A stretch of DNA of 32,291 nt from Treponema sp. (GCA_009777735.1 WRLF01000024.1:1-32291); one strand, 5' to 3'; numbered from the stretch's first letter, positions 1 through 7,663 are shown. A program made the numbers and translations. The notes: generated by a model from the letters alone, not told the origin.

Positions 1-30
1 ATCTTCGTTATCAGTTAAAAAATTTTCCAT
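1..30 (-). CDS. 5' end of a gene downstream of etfA (partial; possible acyl-CoA dehydrogenase)
   Basis: Only the first ten codons lie in the window, reading MENFLTDNED from an ATG at position 30 and running off the left edge. A purine-rich ribosome-binding site (AGGGGGAAA) lies about 8 bases upstream, and etfA ends 17 bases before the start, so the gene is probably co-transcribed with etfBA. Genes beside etf pairs very often encode acyl-CoA dehydrogenases, the direct electron partners of the flavoprotein, and the acidic N-terminus is compatible with that family. Ten residues cannot prove it. The start is well supported; the product is inference from context. Confidence 0.5.
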   Translation of the reverse strand, partial: MENFLTDNED

Positions 31-47
31 AGTTGTTTCCCCCTGCA

Positions 48-1058
48 TTATACTCTGGCCTTATAGGCTTTTATCATCTTGGGAATGACATCGTTCAAAT
101 CGCCGACAATGCCGTAATGGGCAATGCCGAATATCGGCGCTTCCGGATCATTGTTGATGGCGATAATCCGTGACGACTCGTCCATGCCGGCCCGGTGTTG
201 AATTGCCCCGGAAACACCGCAGGCAATGTACAGCTTTGGTCTGACGGTTGTGCCGGTCTGCCCCACCTGATGCTCATGACCAATAAAGCCCTGGTCAACG
301 GCCGCACGGGATGCGCCGACTTCGCCGCCCAGGGTGTGGGCAAGCTCGCGGATAAGGGCAAAATTGTCTTTGCTGCCCACGCCCATGCCGCCGGTAACGA
401 TTATTTGCGCGCCTTTTAAGTTAACGGTTTTTTCTTCCATGACGCGCTCAATAATTTCGGTCTGAAAATCATCGGCGTTTAAAATTGCCGGAAGTTTTAC
501 TGTTTGCGCTTTTCTTGAAAGGTCAGGTTCTGCCATACGCATAACGCCTTCGCGGACAGTTGCCATCTGCGGCTTTTTTTCCGGGCACACAATCGTTGCA
601 ATAATATTGCCGCCAAAGGCCGGACGGATCTGGTAGAGAATGTCCTTGTATTCCGTGCCTTGCTGGGTATGATCCCCTATCTGCAAATCGGTGCAGTCGG
701 CGGTAAGCCCGACCTTTAACTGTGATGCGACACGGGGAGCGATGTCCCGCCCTTCGGTCGTTGCGCCGTACAGCGCAATCTGCGGCTTGTTTTCATTGAC
801 CGCCTGTATCATCAGCTTCGTGAAAGGGATGGGGGTGTAGTGCTTCAGCCGCGGGTCCTCAACGAGATACACCGTGTCTGCACCCAGGCTTGCAATGCGG
901 GAAACTTCCCCTGAGACATTGGCACCAAAAAGCGCAGCGCTCACTTCCACTTTTAGCCGGTCAGCCAGCTCGCGGGCTTTGGATACCAGTTCAAGGCTCA
1001 CCTCTGCAGCTTTCCCGTCATTTTGCTGGATATATACCATTACACTATTTTCGCTCAT
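48..1058 (-). CDS. etfA: Electron transfer flavoprotein, alpha subunit
   Basis: This is the FAD-binding subunit of the heterodimeric flavoprotein that carries electrons between acyl-CoA dehydrogenases and other redox partners in the cytoplasm. The C-terminal third has the family's FAD-binding signature: GGMGVGS, then GASRAAVDQGF, VGQTGTTVRP, YIACGVSGAIQH and INNDPEAPIF. Length is 336 residues, normal for the family. I start it at the ATG at 1058, which has AAGAGG six bases upstream; an in-frame TTG at 1076 would add six residues and overlap etfB. It follows etfB with a gap of about ten bases, as usual for the pair. Whether the complex is a simple or an electron-bifurcating type cannot be settled from these motifs. 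Confidence 0.95.
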   Translation of the reverse strand: MSENSVMVYIQQNDGKAAEVSLELVSKARELADRLKVEVSAALFGANVSGEVSRIASLGADTVYLVEDPRLKHYTPIPFTKLMIQAVNENKPQIALYGATTEGRDIAPRVASQLKVGLTADCTDLQIGDHTQQGTEYKDILYQIRPAFGGNIIATIVCPEKKPQMATVREGVMRMAEPDLSRKAQTVKLPAILNADDFQTEIIERVMEEKTVNLKGAQIIVTGGMGVGSKDNFALIRELAHTLGGEVGASRAAVDQGFIGHEHQVGQTGTTVRPKLYIACGVSGAIQHRAGMDESSRIIAINNDPEAPIFGIAHYGIVGDLNDVIPKMIKAYKARV

Positions 1059-1068
1059 ATTTAACCTC

Positions 1069-1932
1069 TTAACCAAAAGTATGATCCGCGATAAGGCCGT
1101 GGATAAGCTCGTTGATACCTGCTTCGTTGGGTTCTATGTATTGAATATCTGCGGCGGTCAGTACCACCGAATCAATTTTTTTCACCTTAGTGGGAGAACC
1201 GCTGAGGCCGCACTGGATGGGGTCGGCATTGATGGCAGGAATGTCCCATAACGCCATGGGGTTGCCGTTACCGGCTGTTTCACCAAAGGGATCGCCCGGA
1301 GATCCTGCTTCGCCGGAAACCGGAACCGCCCGTTTATATGTCATGGTTTTAATTGCTGAAGGAGGTCTTGGCATTTCGCCTTCTGCGGTAAATGTCAGCA
1401 GAACAGGCAGGGATGTTTTTACTTTTTCCCAGCCGCCTTCGATGGACCGTATGGCAACAATTTCTTTTTTATCAAGTTTTTCAATTTTGGACACACAGGT
1501 AATCTGGTTAATACCGAGTTTTTCCGCTGTCTGCGGGCCAACCTGGGCGGTATCGCCGTCAATGGCCTGACGTCCGCACAGCACCAGATCGTAAGAGCTG
1601 ATTTTTTTAATGGCGCAGGACAGTGCGTAGGAGGTAGCAAGGGTATCTGCTGCGGCAAAACCCCGGTCTGAAATCAATGCGGTAAAATCAGCGCCCCGAT
1701 ACAAACAGTCCTTGAGCACTGCCGCTGCTGCCGGGGGCCCCATGCACAGTACATGCACCTTCGTTTCCGGCCTGGTATCTTTGATTTGCAGTGCCGCTTC
1801 CAGGGCAAAAAGGTCATCCGGGTTAAATATAGCCGGCAGCGCCGCGCGGTTGACTGTTCCTTCCGGCGTCATGGCATCCCCGGTAACATTATGGGTGTCA
1901 GGCACCTGTTTTACCAGAACGATAATATTCAT
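1069..1932 (-). CDS. etfB: Electron transfer flavoprotein, beta subunit
   Basis: Beta subunit of the electron transfer flavoprotein, partner of the etfA product encoded just downstream. Family marks are the N-terminal IIVLVKQVPDT, the nucleotide-binding stretch LVLCGRQAIDGDTAQVGPQ, and CGLSGSPTKV near the C-terminus. The GDTAQVGP form is typical of anaerobe flavoproteins working with butyryl-CoA-type dehydrogenases (family knowledge). At 287 residues it is somewhat longer than the usual 250-265. The extra length is a Gly/Pro/Ser-rich segment at roughly residues 205-230 between PPSAIKTMTYKRA and IPAINADPIQ. The ATG at 1932 has GAGGAG five bases upstream. It is the first gene after its own promoter at 1968-1995. 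Confidence 0.95.
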   Translation of the reverse strand: MNIIVLVKQVPDTHNVTGDAMTPEGTVNRAALPAIFNPDDLFALEAALQIKDTRPETKVHVLCMGPPAAAAVLKDCLYRGADFTALISDRGFAAADTLATSYALSCAIKKISSYDLVLCGRQAIDGDTAQVGPQTAEKLGINQITCVSKIEKLDKKEIVAIRSIEGGWEKVKTSLPVLLTFTAEGEMPRPPSAIKTMTYKRAVPVSGEAGSPGDPFGETAGNGNPMALWDIPAINADPIQCGLSGSPTKVKKIDSVVLTAADIQYIEPNEAGINELIHGLIADHTFG

Positions 1933-1967
1933 GGTTTCTCCTCTGTAGGTATGTCGAGTATTAATTT

Positions 1968-1995
1968 ATTATGACATTATTCCTGTTTTTGTCAA
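1968..1995 (-). promoter_or_regulatory. Sigma70-type promoter for etfBA
   Basis: On the minus strand a perfect TTGACA (-35, plus coordinates 1990-1995) is followed after 16 bases by CATAAT (1968-1973; 5 of 6 matches to TATAAT). The predicted start is around 1961, giving a leader of about 30 bases that includes the etfB ribosome-binding site. It lies in the fabZ-etfB gap of about 90 bases, so etf can be expressed separately from the fab genes. I saw no clear terminator after fabZ, so read-through is also possible. Confidence 0.6.
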
Positions 1996-2024
1996 GAGCA
2001 GGTAGATTTGACTATACAACAGCA

Positions 2025-2453
2025 TCATTGTTCGTCGGCACTGCCAACCAAACACATCCACTCAGCTTCTGCTGCAAGCTCTTCGCCGACATACGCCTTG
2101 CCGGATTGCTTGATCATACGGGGTGATATCCGCAGGTTCTCAATTTCTGAACGGACTTCATCGCCGGGACGCACCTGCCTGCGGAATTTTACCTTGTCAA
2201 CCGTGGCAAGAAAAAACAGGCCGTCCGCGCCAAGCACACCGAGTTTGCGTAAACCTGCACCGCCGGACTGCGCCATTGTTTCAACGAGGATCACCCCCGG
2301 TACGACCGGGTATCCGGGAAAATGTCCCGTAAAGAAAAATTCTTTTTCCGTGAACACATGCTTTGCAATAATTTTTTTTTCATCCGCCTGCACAATTTCA
2401 TCAACAAACAAAAACGGTTCCCTATGCGGCAGCAAGTTTTCAATTTCGTTCAT
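2025..2453 (-). CDS. fabZ: 3-hydroxyacyl-ACP dehydratase
   Basis: Hot-dog fold dehydratase that removes water from 3-hydroxyacyl-ACP to give trans-2-enoyl-ACP in type II fatty-acid synthesis. The 142 residues match the FabZ family length. The signature GHFPGYPVVPGVILVETMAQ contains the catalytic pair His44 and Glu58, and the N-terminal LLPHREPFLFVDEI is typical. The gene overlaps the end of fabF by four bases (ATGA), indicating translational coupling. It is the last gene of the fab operon. FabZ is preferred over FabA because of length and lack of FabA-like features. Confidence 0.95.
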   Translation of the reverse strand: MNEIENLLPHREPFLFVDEIVQADEKKIIAKHVFTEKEFFFTGHFPGYPVVPGVILVETMAQSGGAGLRKLGVLGADGLFFLATVDKVKFRRQVRPGDEVRSEIENLRISPRMIKQSGKAYVGEELAAEAEWMCLVGSADEQ

Positions 2454-3715
2454 GGGTATCTCCTGAAAATTAACATTCCATTGTGGCCGCCGAAGCCGAG
2501 TGATCCGGACATGGCGGCGTTGATTTCACCATACTGTGCTTTATGCGGCACATAGTCAAGATCGCAGCCTTCGCCGGGGTTGTCAAGGTTGATGGTAGGC
2601 GGGAAGAAACCGTCGCGTATGGCCAGAATGCACGTGATGGCTTCCATGCCGCCGCCGCCGGCAATGCAGTGGCCGTGCATGCTTTTCGTACTGGAGATTT
2701 TCAGTTTATAGGCATGATCCCCAAAAGCAAGTTTTAACATGGTGGTTTCAGTGGGGTCGTTGATTTCTGTTGATGTACCGTGGGCGTTGTAGTACTGGAT
2801 GTCTTCGGGCTTCATACCGGCATCGGCAAGGGCGAGTTTTACCGCAGCGCTGCATCCAATGCCTTCGGGGTCCGGCGCTGTTATGTGATATGCATCGGCG
2901 GTCGCTGCGTATCCGGCAAGCTCGGCATGAATCTTCGCGCCCCGTTTTTTTGCATGCTCTTCGCTTTCAATGACAAGCATACCGGAGCCTTCACCCATGA
3001 CAAAACCGTCACGGTCTGCGTCAAATGGGCGGGATGCTTTTTCCGGCTCATGACAGCGCTTCGTGGAAAGAGCTTTAAGCATCTGGAATCCGCCGATGGA
3101 GAAGGGAATGATGACGGCCTCTGTTCCGCCGGTGATGACAACATCGCAGCGGCCCGAACGGACAAGATCGAGCGCCTGACCAATGGCATCGGTACCGGCA
3201 GCACAAGCGGTAACCTGGGTATACGCCGGCCCCCTCGTTCCGTACATCATCGAGATGTTTCCCGCCGCTTCGTTGGGGATCATCATGGGGACGGTGAGAG
3301 GTAACATTCTTTTGGGGCCGGATTCAAACAGTTTTTTATGCGATTCGGTAACAATTTCAAATCCGCCGATTCCGTTGCCAATAACAATGCCGGTCCTGAC
3401 GGGATCGCTTGTTACCTGCCTGCGGCCTTCCGCATTCGGCTCGCTTAGCAAATTTGCGTCGGTGAGGGCCTGCGTTGCCGCTGCTGCCGCAAACTGGACA
3501 AAGCGTGCCATTTTGCGGGCTTCTTTTTTTTCTATCCATATACCGGGATCAAATTCTTTCACTTCCCCGGCAATGGTAACATCAAATCCGGTGGTATCAA
3601 ACGAAGTGATGGGACCAATCCCGCTCTTTCCCGCTTTTAGACTTGCGCATAACTCTTCAACCGAATTACCAATGGGGCTGATAACCCCCATGCCGGTTAC
3701 TACAACTTTTCTCAT
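2450..3715 (-). CDS. fabF: 3-oxoacyl-ACP synthase II (elongating condensing enzyme)
   Basis: Elongating beta-ketoacyl-ACP synthase that condenses acyl-enzyme with malonyl-ACP. The thiolase-fold Cys-His-His triad is visible: Cys171 in VTACAAGTD, His312 in NAHGTSTEINDPTE, and His349 in STKSMHGHC, with the nearby Lys344. The protein is 421 residues, normal for FabF, and begins RKVVVTGMGVISPIG. The ATG at 3715 has AGGAGT five bases upstream and lies 12 bases after fabG. The residue after the third motif (GHCIAGGGG) differs from the common GHLLGAAG but keeps the catalytic histidine. FabF and FabB are hard to tell apart by eye; length and the fabG-fabF order favour FabF. Confidence 0.93.
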   Translation of the reverse strand: MRKVVVTGMGVISPIGNSVEELCASLKAGKSGIGPITSFDTTGFDVTIAGEVKEFDPGIWIEKKEARKMARFVQFAAAAATQALTDANLLSEPNAEGRRQVTSDPVRTGIVIGNGIGGFEIVTESHKKLFESGPKRMLPLTVPMMIPNEAAGNISMMYGTRGPAYTQVTACAAGTDAIGQALDLVRSGRCDVVITGGTEAVIIPFSIGGFQMLKALSTKRCHEPEKASRPFDADRDGFVMGEGSGMLVIESEEHAKKRGAKIHAELAGYAATADAYHITAPDPEGIGCSAAVKLALADAGMKPEDIQYYNAHGTSTEINDPTETTMLKLAFGDHAYKLKISSTKSMHGHCIAGGGGMEAITCILAIRDGFFPPTINLDNPGEGCDLDYVPHKAQYGEINAAMSGSLGFGGHNGMLIFRRYP

Positions 3716-3727
3716 TCTAAACTCCTG

Positions 3728-4462
3728 TTAGGTGAACATTCCGCCGTCAATGGGCAGCACCTGCCCGGTGATGTACGATGAATCATCCGATGCGAAAAAT
3801 AGCACTGCATTGGCAACATCCTGCGATGTACCTATGCGCTTGAGCGGTATATGTTCAAGCATTTTTTCTTTTACATTGTCGGGAAGAACCGAGGTCATGT
3901 CGGTTGCGATATACCCCGGCGCAACAGCATTAACCCGCACTCCGCGGCTTGCGGTTTCGTGGGCAAGGCTTTTTGTCACGCCGATAAGCCCCGCCTTGCT
4001 TGCCGCATAGTTTGCCTGTCCGCCGTTACCGTGAATTCCAATAACGCTGGCCATGTTTATGATTGATCCGGCACGTTTGCGAATCATGTCCCTGCCTACG
4101 GTACGCGCAACGAGAAATGCAGCGCTTAAGTTTATATCAAGCACTTTCTGCCATTCTTCAAGAGACATTCTGAACGAGAGGTTATCTTTAGTAATACCGG
4201 CATTGTTAACCAGTATGTCAAAACCGCCGGATTCCTTTATGCCGCTGTCGATTTTTGCTTCTACCGCCGCAAGGTTGGAAAGATCCGCCTCAATCCAGTG
4301 GAGCTTTCCCTTTGCCGCTTCAACCCGGCTTGCAAGATCATCCGGCGTGATATAGTCCAGCCCCCAGACTTCCGCGCCTTCTGCAATAAATTCATCGGCA
4401 ATTGCCTTGCCAATTCCCCGTAATGCCCCGGTCACCAGAGCCTTCTTGTTTTCCAGTTTCAT
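3728..4462 (-). CDS. fabG: 3-oxoacyl-ACP reductase
   Basis: Short-chain dehydrogenase that reduces 3-oxoacyl-ACP with NADPH. The cofactor loop TGALRGIG is at residues 11-18 and NNAG at 86-89. The full catalytic tetrad is present: Asn111, Ser139, Tyr152 and Lys156 (YAASK). Length is 244 residues, typical. I start at the ATG at 4462, which has GGAGGAA eight bases upstream; an in-frame TTG at 4477 would place the start before its own ribosome-binding site. The gene sits between the repeat element upstream (4495-4696) and fabF downstream, so its expression depends on read-through of that hairpin or on an unseen promoter. Confidence 0.95.
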   Translation of the reverse strand: MKLENKKALVTGALRGIGKAIADEFIAEGAEVWGLDYITPDDLASRVEAAKGKLHWIEADLSNLAAVEAKIDSGIKESGGFDILVNNAGITKDNLSFRMSLEEWQKVLDINLSAAFLVARTVGRDMIRKRAGSIINMASVIGIHGNGGQANYAASKAGLIGVTKSLAHETASRGVRVNAVAPGYIATDMTSVLPDNVKEKMLEHIPLKRIGTSQDVANAVLFFASDDSSYITGQVLPIDGGMFT

Positions 4463-4494
4463 ACTATCTTCCTCCAAAGTTTATTGGTAATATT

Positions 4495-4696
4495 TCACAC
4501 GGAGGCACGGAGGACACGAAGGACACGGAGGAAAGATAAAGAAAAGAAAGAAAAAAGAGCGAGCTAAGAAAACTTAGCTTGGTTGTCAATAGGGAACTCT
4601 GCGGACAACAATATTTTTTATTTTTCTCTTTTCTCTTTTCTTTTTTTTTCATCTCTGTGTCTTTGTGCCTTTGTGCCTTTGTGTGAATAAATTCGG
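4495..4696. repeat. Hairpin-forming dispersed repeat between fabD and fabG
   Basis: The left arm (4495-4532) is built of short CAC-purine-AGG units. The right arm (4652-4686) is the inverted counterpart, made of CTTTGTGC units, ending in TGTGTGA. Inside these lie a purine-rich tract (about 4531-4560) facing a pyrimidine-rich tract (about 4618-4650), and a small perfect hairpin AGCTAAG-AAAA-CTTAGCT at 4562-4579. The whole element is therefore one long imperfect inverted repeat; many mismatches would be G-U pairs in RNA. A spurious reading frame crosses it. Related copies lie at 13106-13229 and, half-size, at 12473-12519. Confidence 0.8.
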
Positions 4697-4704
4697 AAAA
4701 ATGT

Positions 4705-5676
4705 TTATTCATTGTCGATTTTCCTTATGTCTTCCATTGTTCCGGCAGGGTAGCAGGGAATCTCGCTGCCGGAATCTTTCCATAATCCCTGCAATACCTT
4801 GCCGGGGCCGACTTCCAGGCAAGCGGAAAAAACAGCGTCAGCCGTAATTGCTGCTTCAATTTCTGTCCAGCGAACCGGGCCGGTGATTTGCAGCAGAGCA
4901 AGTTTTTGTGCTTCTGCGCCTGACTCAATCTGTTTGCCGGTAACATTGGAGTACAGGGGGATTTTTGGATCGCTGAATGTAACTGCTTCCAGTGCCGGAC
5001 GAAATGCTTCTGCGGCATTTGCAAGCAGCGGCGAGTGGAATGGACCGGCAACAGGCAATCGGATAACGCGGCGCGCTCCTGCTTCTTTGAAACGGGTTTC
5101 CGCTTCAGTCAGTGCGGCGGCAGTACCGCTTACAACAAGCTGTTTTGGTGAGTTGATGTTTGCCGCATATAAATCCACAAGCCCCGCCGTTTTCCACTGA
5201 TCAATAAGCGCCTCTGCTTCCTGCGGTGCAAGACCCATAACAGCTGCCATACCCGGCGCCGCCGATGCATCACCGCCAGCGGATTCCCGTAAATTATCGG
5301 AAGCCTGCTGCATCACCGTACCGCGTGCTTTTACCAGATGCAAACAATCTTCGGCGCTGATAACACCGGTGCAGACCAAAGCTGCATACTCGCCGAGGCT
5401 GAATCCGGCGCTGGCTGCGGGCTGCCATCCCTGTTCGGCAAGGAAAGCTGCAGCGGCCAGGTTTGCCAGCGTAATTGCCGGCTGGGAAATGTCCGTGCGC
5501 TTCAGGGTGTCGGCATCCAGGTTCAGCAGAGTTTGTGCATCTTGCTCAAACACCGCTGATGCTGTTTCAATCAGTTTATTTACCGCCGCACTGCCACCGG
5601 CGAAAAAATCCAGCCCCATTCCCTGATACTGGGCGCCTTGCCCGGGAAATAAAAATACTACATCGTTTTTATTCAT
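4705..5676 (-). CDS. fabD: Malonyl-CoA:ACP transacylase
   Basis: Transfers malonyl from CoA to ACP to supply fatty-acid elongation. The N-terminal FLFPGQGAQYQGMG is the family's oxyanion-hole signature. The nucleophile is Ser93 in GFSLGEY, Arg118 lies in KARGTVMQ, and the catalytic His214 is in PVAGPFHSP. The usual nucleophile motif is GHSLG, so Phe in place of His beside the serine is unusual. I use the ATG at 5676 (323 residues); an in-frame GTG at 5688, directly after the fabH stop, would add four residues. Spacing to fabH is minimal, indicating one operon; a 240-base gap holding a repeat follows it. Confidence 0.93.
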   Translation of the reverse strand: MNKNDVVFLFPGQGAQYQGMGLDFFAGGSAAVNKLIETASAVFEQDAQTLLNLDADTLKRTDISQPAITLANLAAAAFLAEQGWQPAASAGFSLGEYAALVCTGVISAEDCLHLVKARGTVMQQASDNLRESAGGDASAAPGMAAVMGLAPQEAEALIDQWKTAGLVDLYAANINSPKQLVVSGTAAALTEAETRFKEAGARRVIRLPVAGPFHSPLLANAAEAFRPALEAVTFSDPKIPLYSNVTGKQIESGAEAQKLALLQITGPVRWTEIEAAITADAVFSACLEVGPGKVLQGLWKDSGSEIPCYPAGTMEDIRKIDNE

Positions 5677-5688
5677 TTCTGTTCTCAC

Positions 5689-6711
5689 TTACCATATTAT
5701 AATATTACCGCCATACGTAAGACCGCCGCCAAAACCTACGGTTAGAATCATATCCCCTTTATTAAGTTTTCCACTGCGGTTCATTTCATCAAGCGCAATG
5801 GGGATTGAAGCCGCCGAAGTGTTCGCATATTCTTCGATGTTCATAAAAAATTTCCCGATGGGGATTTTTAACCGTTTTGCCGCAGCCTGCACGATCCGGG
5901 CATTTGCCTGATGGGGGATAATCCAGGCAAGATCATCCGCATTCAGTCCTTCGGCCTGCATAAGCGCTTTTATCGTGTCCGTAACGGCTCTAACAGCAAA
6001 GTTATATACTTCCTGACCGTTCATTTCAACGCAAATCCCCGTGCCGATGGTTTCACCTGCTTTGAATGGGTTGCGCGTGCCGCCCCTGCGAAACAACAAA
6101 CTTTCACCGCCGGAACCGTCAGCGCCGAGCAGGGTATGTACCAGCCCCCGCCGCCCCGGCCCTTTGCAAGGTGCATCGGTTTTTTCAAGCACCGCCGCCC
6201 CGGCACCGTCTCCGAAAAGGACGCAGGTACTCCGGTCATTCCAATTTGTTACCTTGGACAACAATTCAGCACCGATTACCAGGGCGCGTTTACGCCCTCT
6301 GTCAAGGCTCAGCATTCCGGCGGCAACCTCAAGGCCGTACACAAAACCGGTACATGCTGCGGTAACATCAAATGCTGCGGCATTTTCCGCTCCCAAGGCA
6401 TACTGAACAATACAGGCAGTGGATGGAGTCCCTACAAAATCCGCCGTGGAAGTCCCCACGATGATGAGGTCGATGTTTTTTGCCGCTTCTGAAACATGTG
6501 TGTCCCCTCCGGCTGCCATTGCAAGGGCGTTTTTTGCCGCTTCCAGGGCAAGATCGCTTGTTGCTGTGCCTTCATCAGCAATATGTCTGTTTCCAATCCC
6601 TGTGTGGGAGCGAATCCATTCATCGCTGGTGTCAATTTTAGCTGTTAATTCGTCGTTGCTGACCCGTCGGGGAGGTACTGCCCTTCCGGTTCCGATAATT
6701 TCAATTGCCAT
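5689..6711 (-). CDS. fabH: 3-oxoacyl-ACP synthase III (initiating condensing enzyme)
   Basis: Starts fatty-acid chains by condensing acetyl-CoA or a branched acyl-CoA with malonyl-ACP. The triad is intact: Cys120 in DVTAACTGF, His267 in IPHQANARI and Asn297 in EEYANTSAASIP. The last stretch, GDMILTVGFGGGLTYGG, is the standard C-terminus. Length is 340 residues, slightly above the usual 315-330 because of a short insert near residues 68-80. It is the first gene of the fab operon, with a promoter and a perfect palindrome directly upstream. The ATG at 6711 has no strong ribosome-binding site. Confidence 0.95.
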   Translation of the reverse strand: MAIEIIGTGRAVPPRRVSNDELTAKIDTSDEWIRSHTGIGNRHIADEGTATSDLALEAAKNALAMAAGGDTHVSEAAKNIDLIIVGTSTADFVGTPSTACIVQYALGAENAAAFDVTAACTGFVYGLEVAAGMLSLDRGRKRALVIGAELLSKVTNWNDRSTCVLFGDGAGAAVLEKTDAPCKGPGRRGLVHTLLGADGSGGESLLFRRGGTRNPFKAGETIGTGICVEMNGQEVYNFAVRAVTDTIKALMQAEGLNADDLAWIIPHQANARIVQAAAKRLKIPIGKFFMNIEEYANTSAASIPIALDEMNRSGKLNKGDMILTVGFGGGLTYGGNIIIW

Positions 6712-6723
6712 CGCTTGTTAATT

Positions 6724-6748
6724 ATGACAAATATTGCATATTTGTCAT
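6724..6748. promoter_or_regulatory. Perfect 25-bp palindrome, probable operator of the fab operon
   Basis: Two 11-bp arms, ATGACAAATAT and its exact complement, are separated by three bases. The palindrome begins about two bases downstream of the predicted transcription start of fabH and ends 13 bases before its ATG. Size, symmetry and position fit a site for a dimeric repressor of the MarR or TetR type that would block initiation or early elongation. It matches none of the lipid-regulator operators I know (FapR, FabT, FabR, FadR). In RNA it would also form an 11-bp hairpin in the leader. Confidence 0.65.
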
Positions 6749-6756
6749 TTTCCTCC

Positions 6757-6784
6757 ACTATATCAGATATTTTGATTTTGTCAA
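6757..6784 (-). promoter_or_regulatory. Sigma70-type promoter for the fab operon
   Basis: On the minus strand TTGACA (plus coordinates 6779-6784, 6 of 6) is followed after 16 bases by TATAGT (6757-6762, 5 of 6). The expected start is near 6750, directly next to the palindrome. No other promoter of this quality was seen before fabH. Confidence 0.7.
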
Positions 6785-6872
6785 CCGCATATTGCAGTTG
6801 TCCTGGATAGATGCTTTTTTGACCCGCTTTTGGGAAAAGAGGTTGCGGGGATGAGTGCGGTTATACCTGCTC

Positions 6873-6901
6873 TGGACAAAGAAATGTTTTATTCATAAGA
6901 T
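6873..6901 (+). promoter_or_regulatory. Promoter for the M15-type lipoprotein gene
   Basis: TGGACA (6873-6878) and TAAGAT (6896-6901) are separated by 17 bases, and the ATG follows 18 bases later at 6920. It is divergent from the fab promoter; the two lie about 90 bases apart. Confidence 0.45.
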
Positions 6902-6919
6902 GAAGTTATATCTGTAATT

Positions 6920-7612
6920 ATGCTGAAAAATTATGTGTTCATTATTTTTACTGCGGTAATTTTACTTGGTGCTTGTGTGAAATCAAACAATGGCAGAAAT
7001 CAGGATCATGCTCAGGAACAGGAAGAAGTACAAGAGCAGGATCATTTTTTACCGCAGGCTGTTGAGCCTTTATCGGAAGAAATAATAAAAAAAATTACCG
7101 GGAAGTCATATAAAGATAATGCTTCAATTGCTTATTCTGATCTTGTATATCTTACCATTCCATATATAAATTTTAACGGTGAATCCTGTGTTGGAAACAT
7201 GATTGTTGCAGCCCATTTAGGCAAAGAAGTTTTGGATATATTTCAGGAACTTTATGAAAATAGATTCCCCATATATAAAATGCAGCTTATTGATTATTAC
7301 GATGCTGATGACAATTTATCAATGGAAGATAACAACACAAGTGCGTTTAATTACCGGTACATAGCCAATACTGCCAGAATTTCCAATCATGGCTATGGAA
7401 TTGCCATTGATATTAACCCTGTCCAAAATCCCTACATCACCAATTACGCTATTTTACCGCCTGCCGGTACCGGATATTTAGACCGCGGCTATGTACGAAA
7501 AGGTATGATAGTAAAGGGTGATGTATGTTACCGGGCGTTTATCAGCCGGGGATGGACTTGGGGCGGAGATTGGAGTACCCCCAAGGATTATCAGCATTTT
7601 GAGAAAAGATAA
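6920..7612 (+). CDS. Lipoprotein with M15-type peptidase domain (peptidoglycan peptidase)
   Basis: Probably an envelope zinc peptidase that trims peptidoglycan peptides. An N-terminal signal ends in the lipobox LLGAC, with Cys19 as lipid attachment site. A Gln/Glu-rich linker spans roughly residues 25-45. The C-terminal domain has the M15 pattern: His157 and Asp164 in SNHGYGIAIDINP, NPYI shortly after, and His226 in the final YQHFE preceded by WTWGGDW, which together give the three zinc ligands. The layout is closest to the CwlK/VanY-like M15C group (D,D- or L-Ala-D-Glu peptidases); the exact bond cut cannot be read. It is a single-gene unit with its own promoter and a strong terminator after it. 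Confidence 0.85.
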   Translation: MLKNYVFIIFTAVILLGACVKSNNGRNQDHAQEQEEVQEQDHFLPQAVEPLSEEIIKKITGKSYKDNASIAYSDLVYLTIPYINFNGESCVGNMIVAAHLGKEVLDIFQELYENRFPIYKMQLIDYYDADDNLSMEDNNTSAFNYRYIANTARISNHGYGIAIDINPVQNPYITNYAILPPAGTGYLDRGYVRKGMIVKGDVCYRAFISRGWTWGGDWSTPKDYQHFEKR

Positions 7613-7622
7613 CTATAAAGCA

Positions 7623-7660
7623 GCGCCTGCACATACATTGTTTTGCAAGCGCTTTTTTTT
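7623..7660 (+). terminator. Rho-independent terminator after the M15-type lipoprotein
   Basis: The stem pairs GCGC-c-TGCA (7623-7631) with TGCA-a-GCGC (7644-7652) around one mismatch and a 12-base loop, followed directly by eight T residues (7653-7660). It serves the plus strand only; the minus strand has no T tract after the stem. Confidence 0.85.
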
Positions 7661-7663
7661 CGG

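Noticed and set aside
874..1251. 125-residue plus-strand frame across the etfB-etfA junction
   Set aside because: It is a shadow of two clear genes on the minus strand.
4495..4696. Insertion sequence or transposase remnant
   Set aside because: No transposase-like protein or target-site duplication was found; the inverted arms are imperfect and made of short tandem units.
4464..4712. Open frame of 82 residues on the minus strand between fabD and fabG
   Set aside because: It is read through the hairpin repeat (HTKAQRHKDT-type low complexity, poly-Lys, poly-Ser/Leu) and has no ribosome-binding site or family resemblance.
5911..6492. 193-residue plus-strand frame antisense to fabH
   Set aside because: fabH is unambiguous on the other strand with all catalytic residues; the antisense frame resembles no family and has no ribosome-binding site.
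6722..6748. Eight-codon upstream frame (MTNMQYLS) preceded by GGAGG in the fabH leader
   Set aside because: The frame is created by the palindrome, and the GGAGG lies between the -10 box and the predicted start, so it would not be in the transcript.
7623..7660. Bidirectional terminator also serving the minus-strand lipoprotein gene
   Set aside because: On the minus strand the stem is followed by TGCTTTATAG and not by a T tract, so only plus-strand termination is supported.
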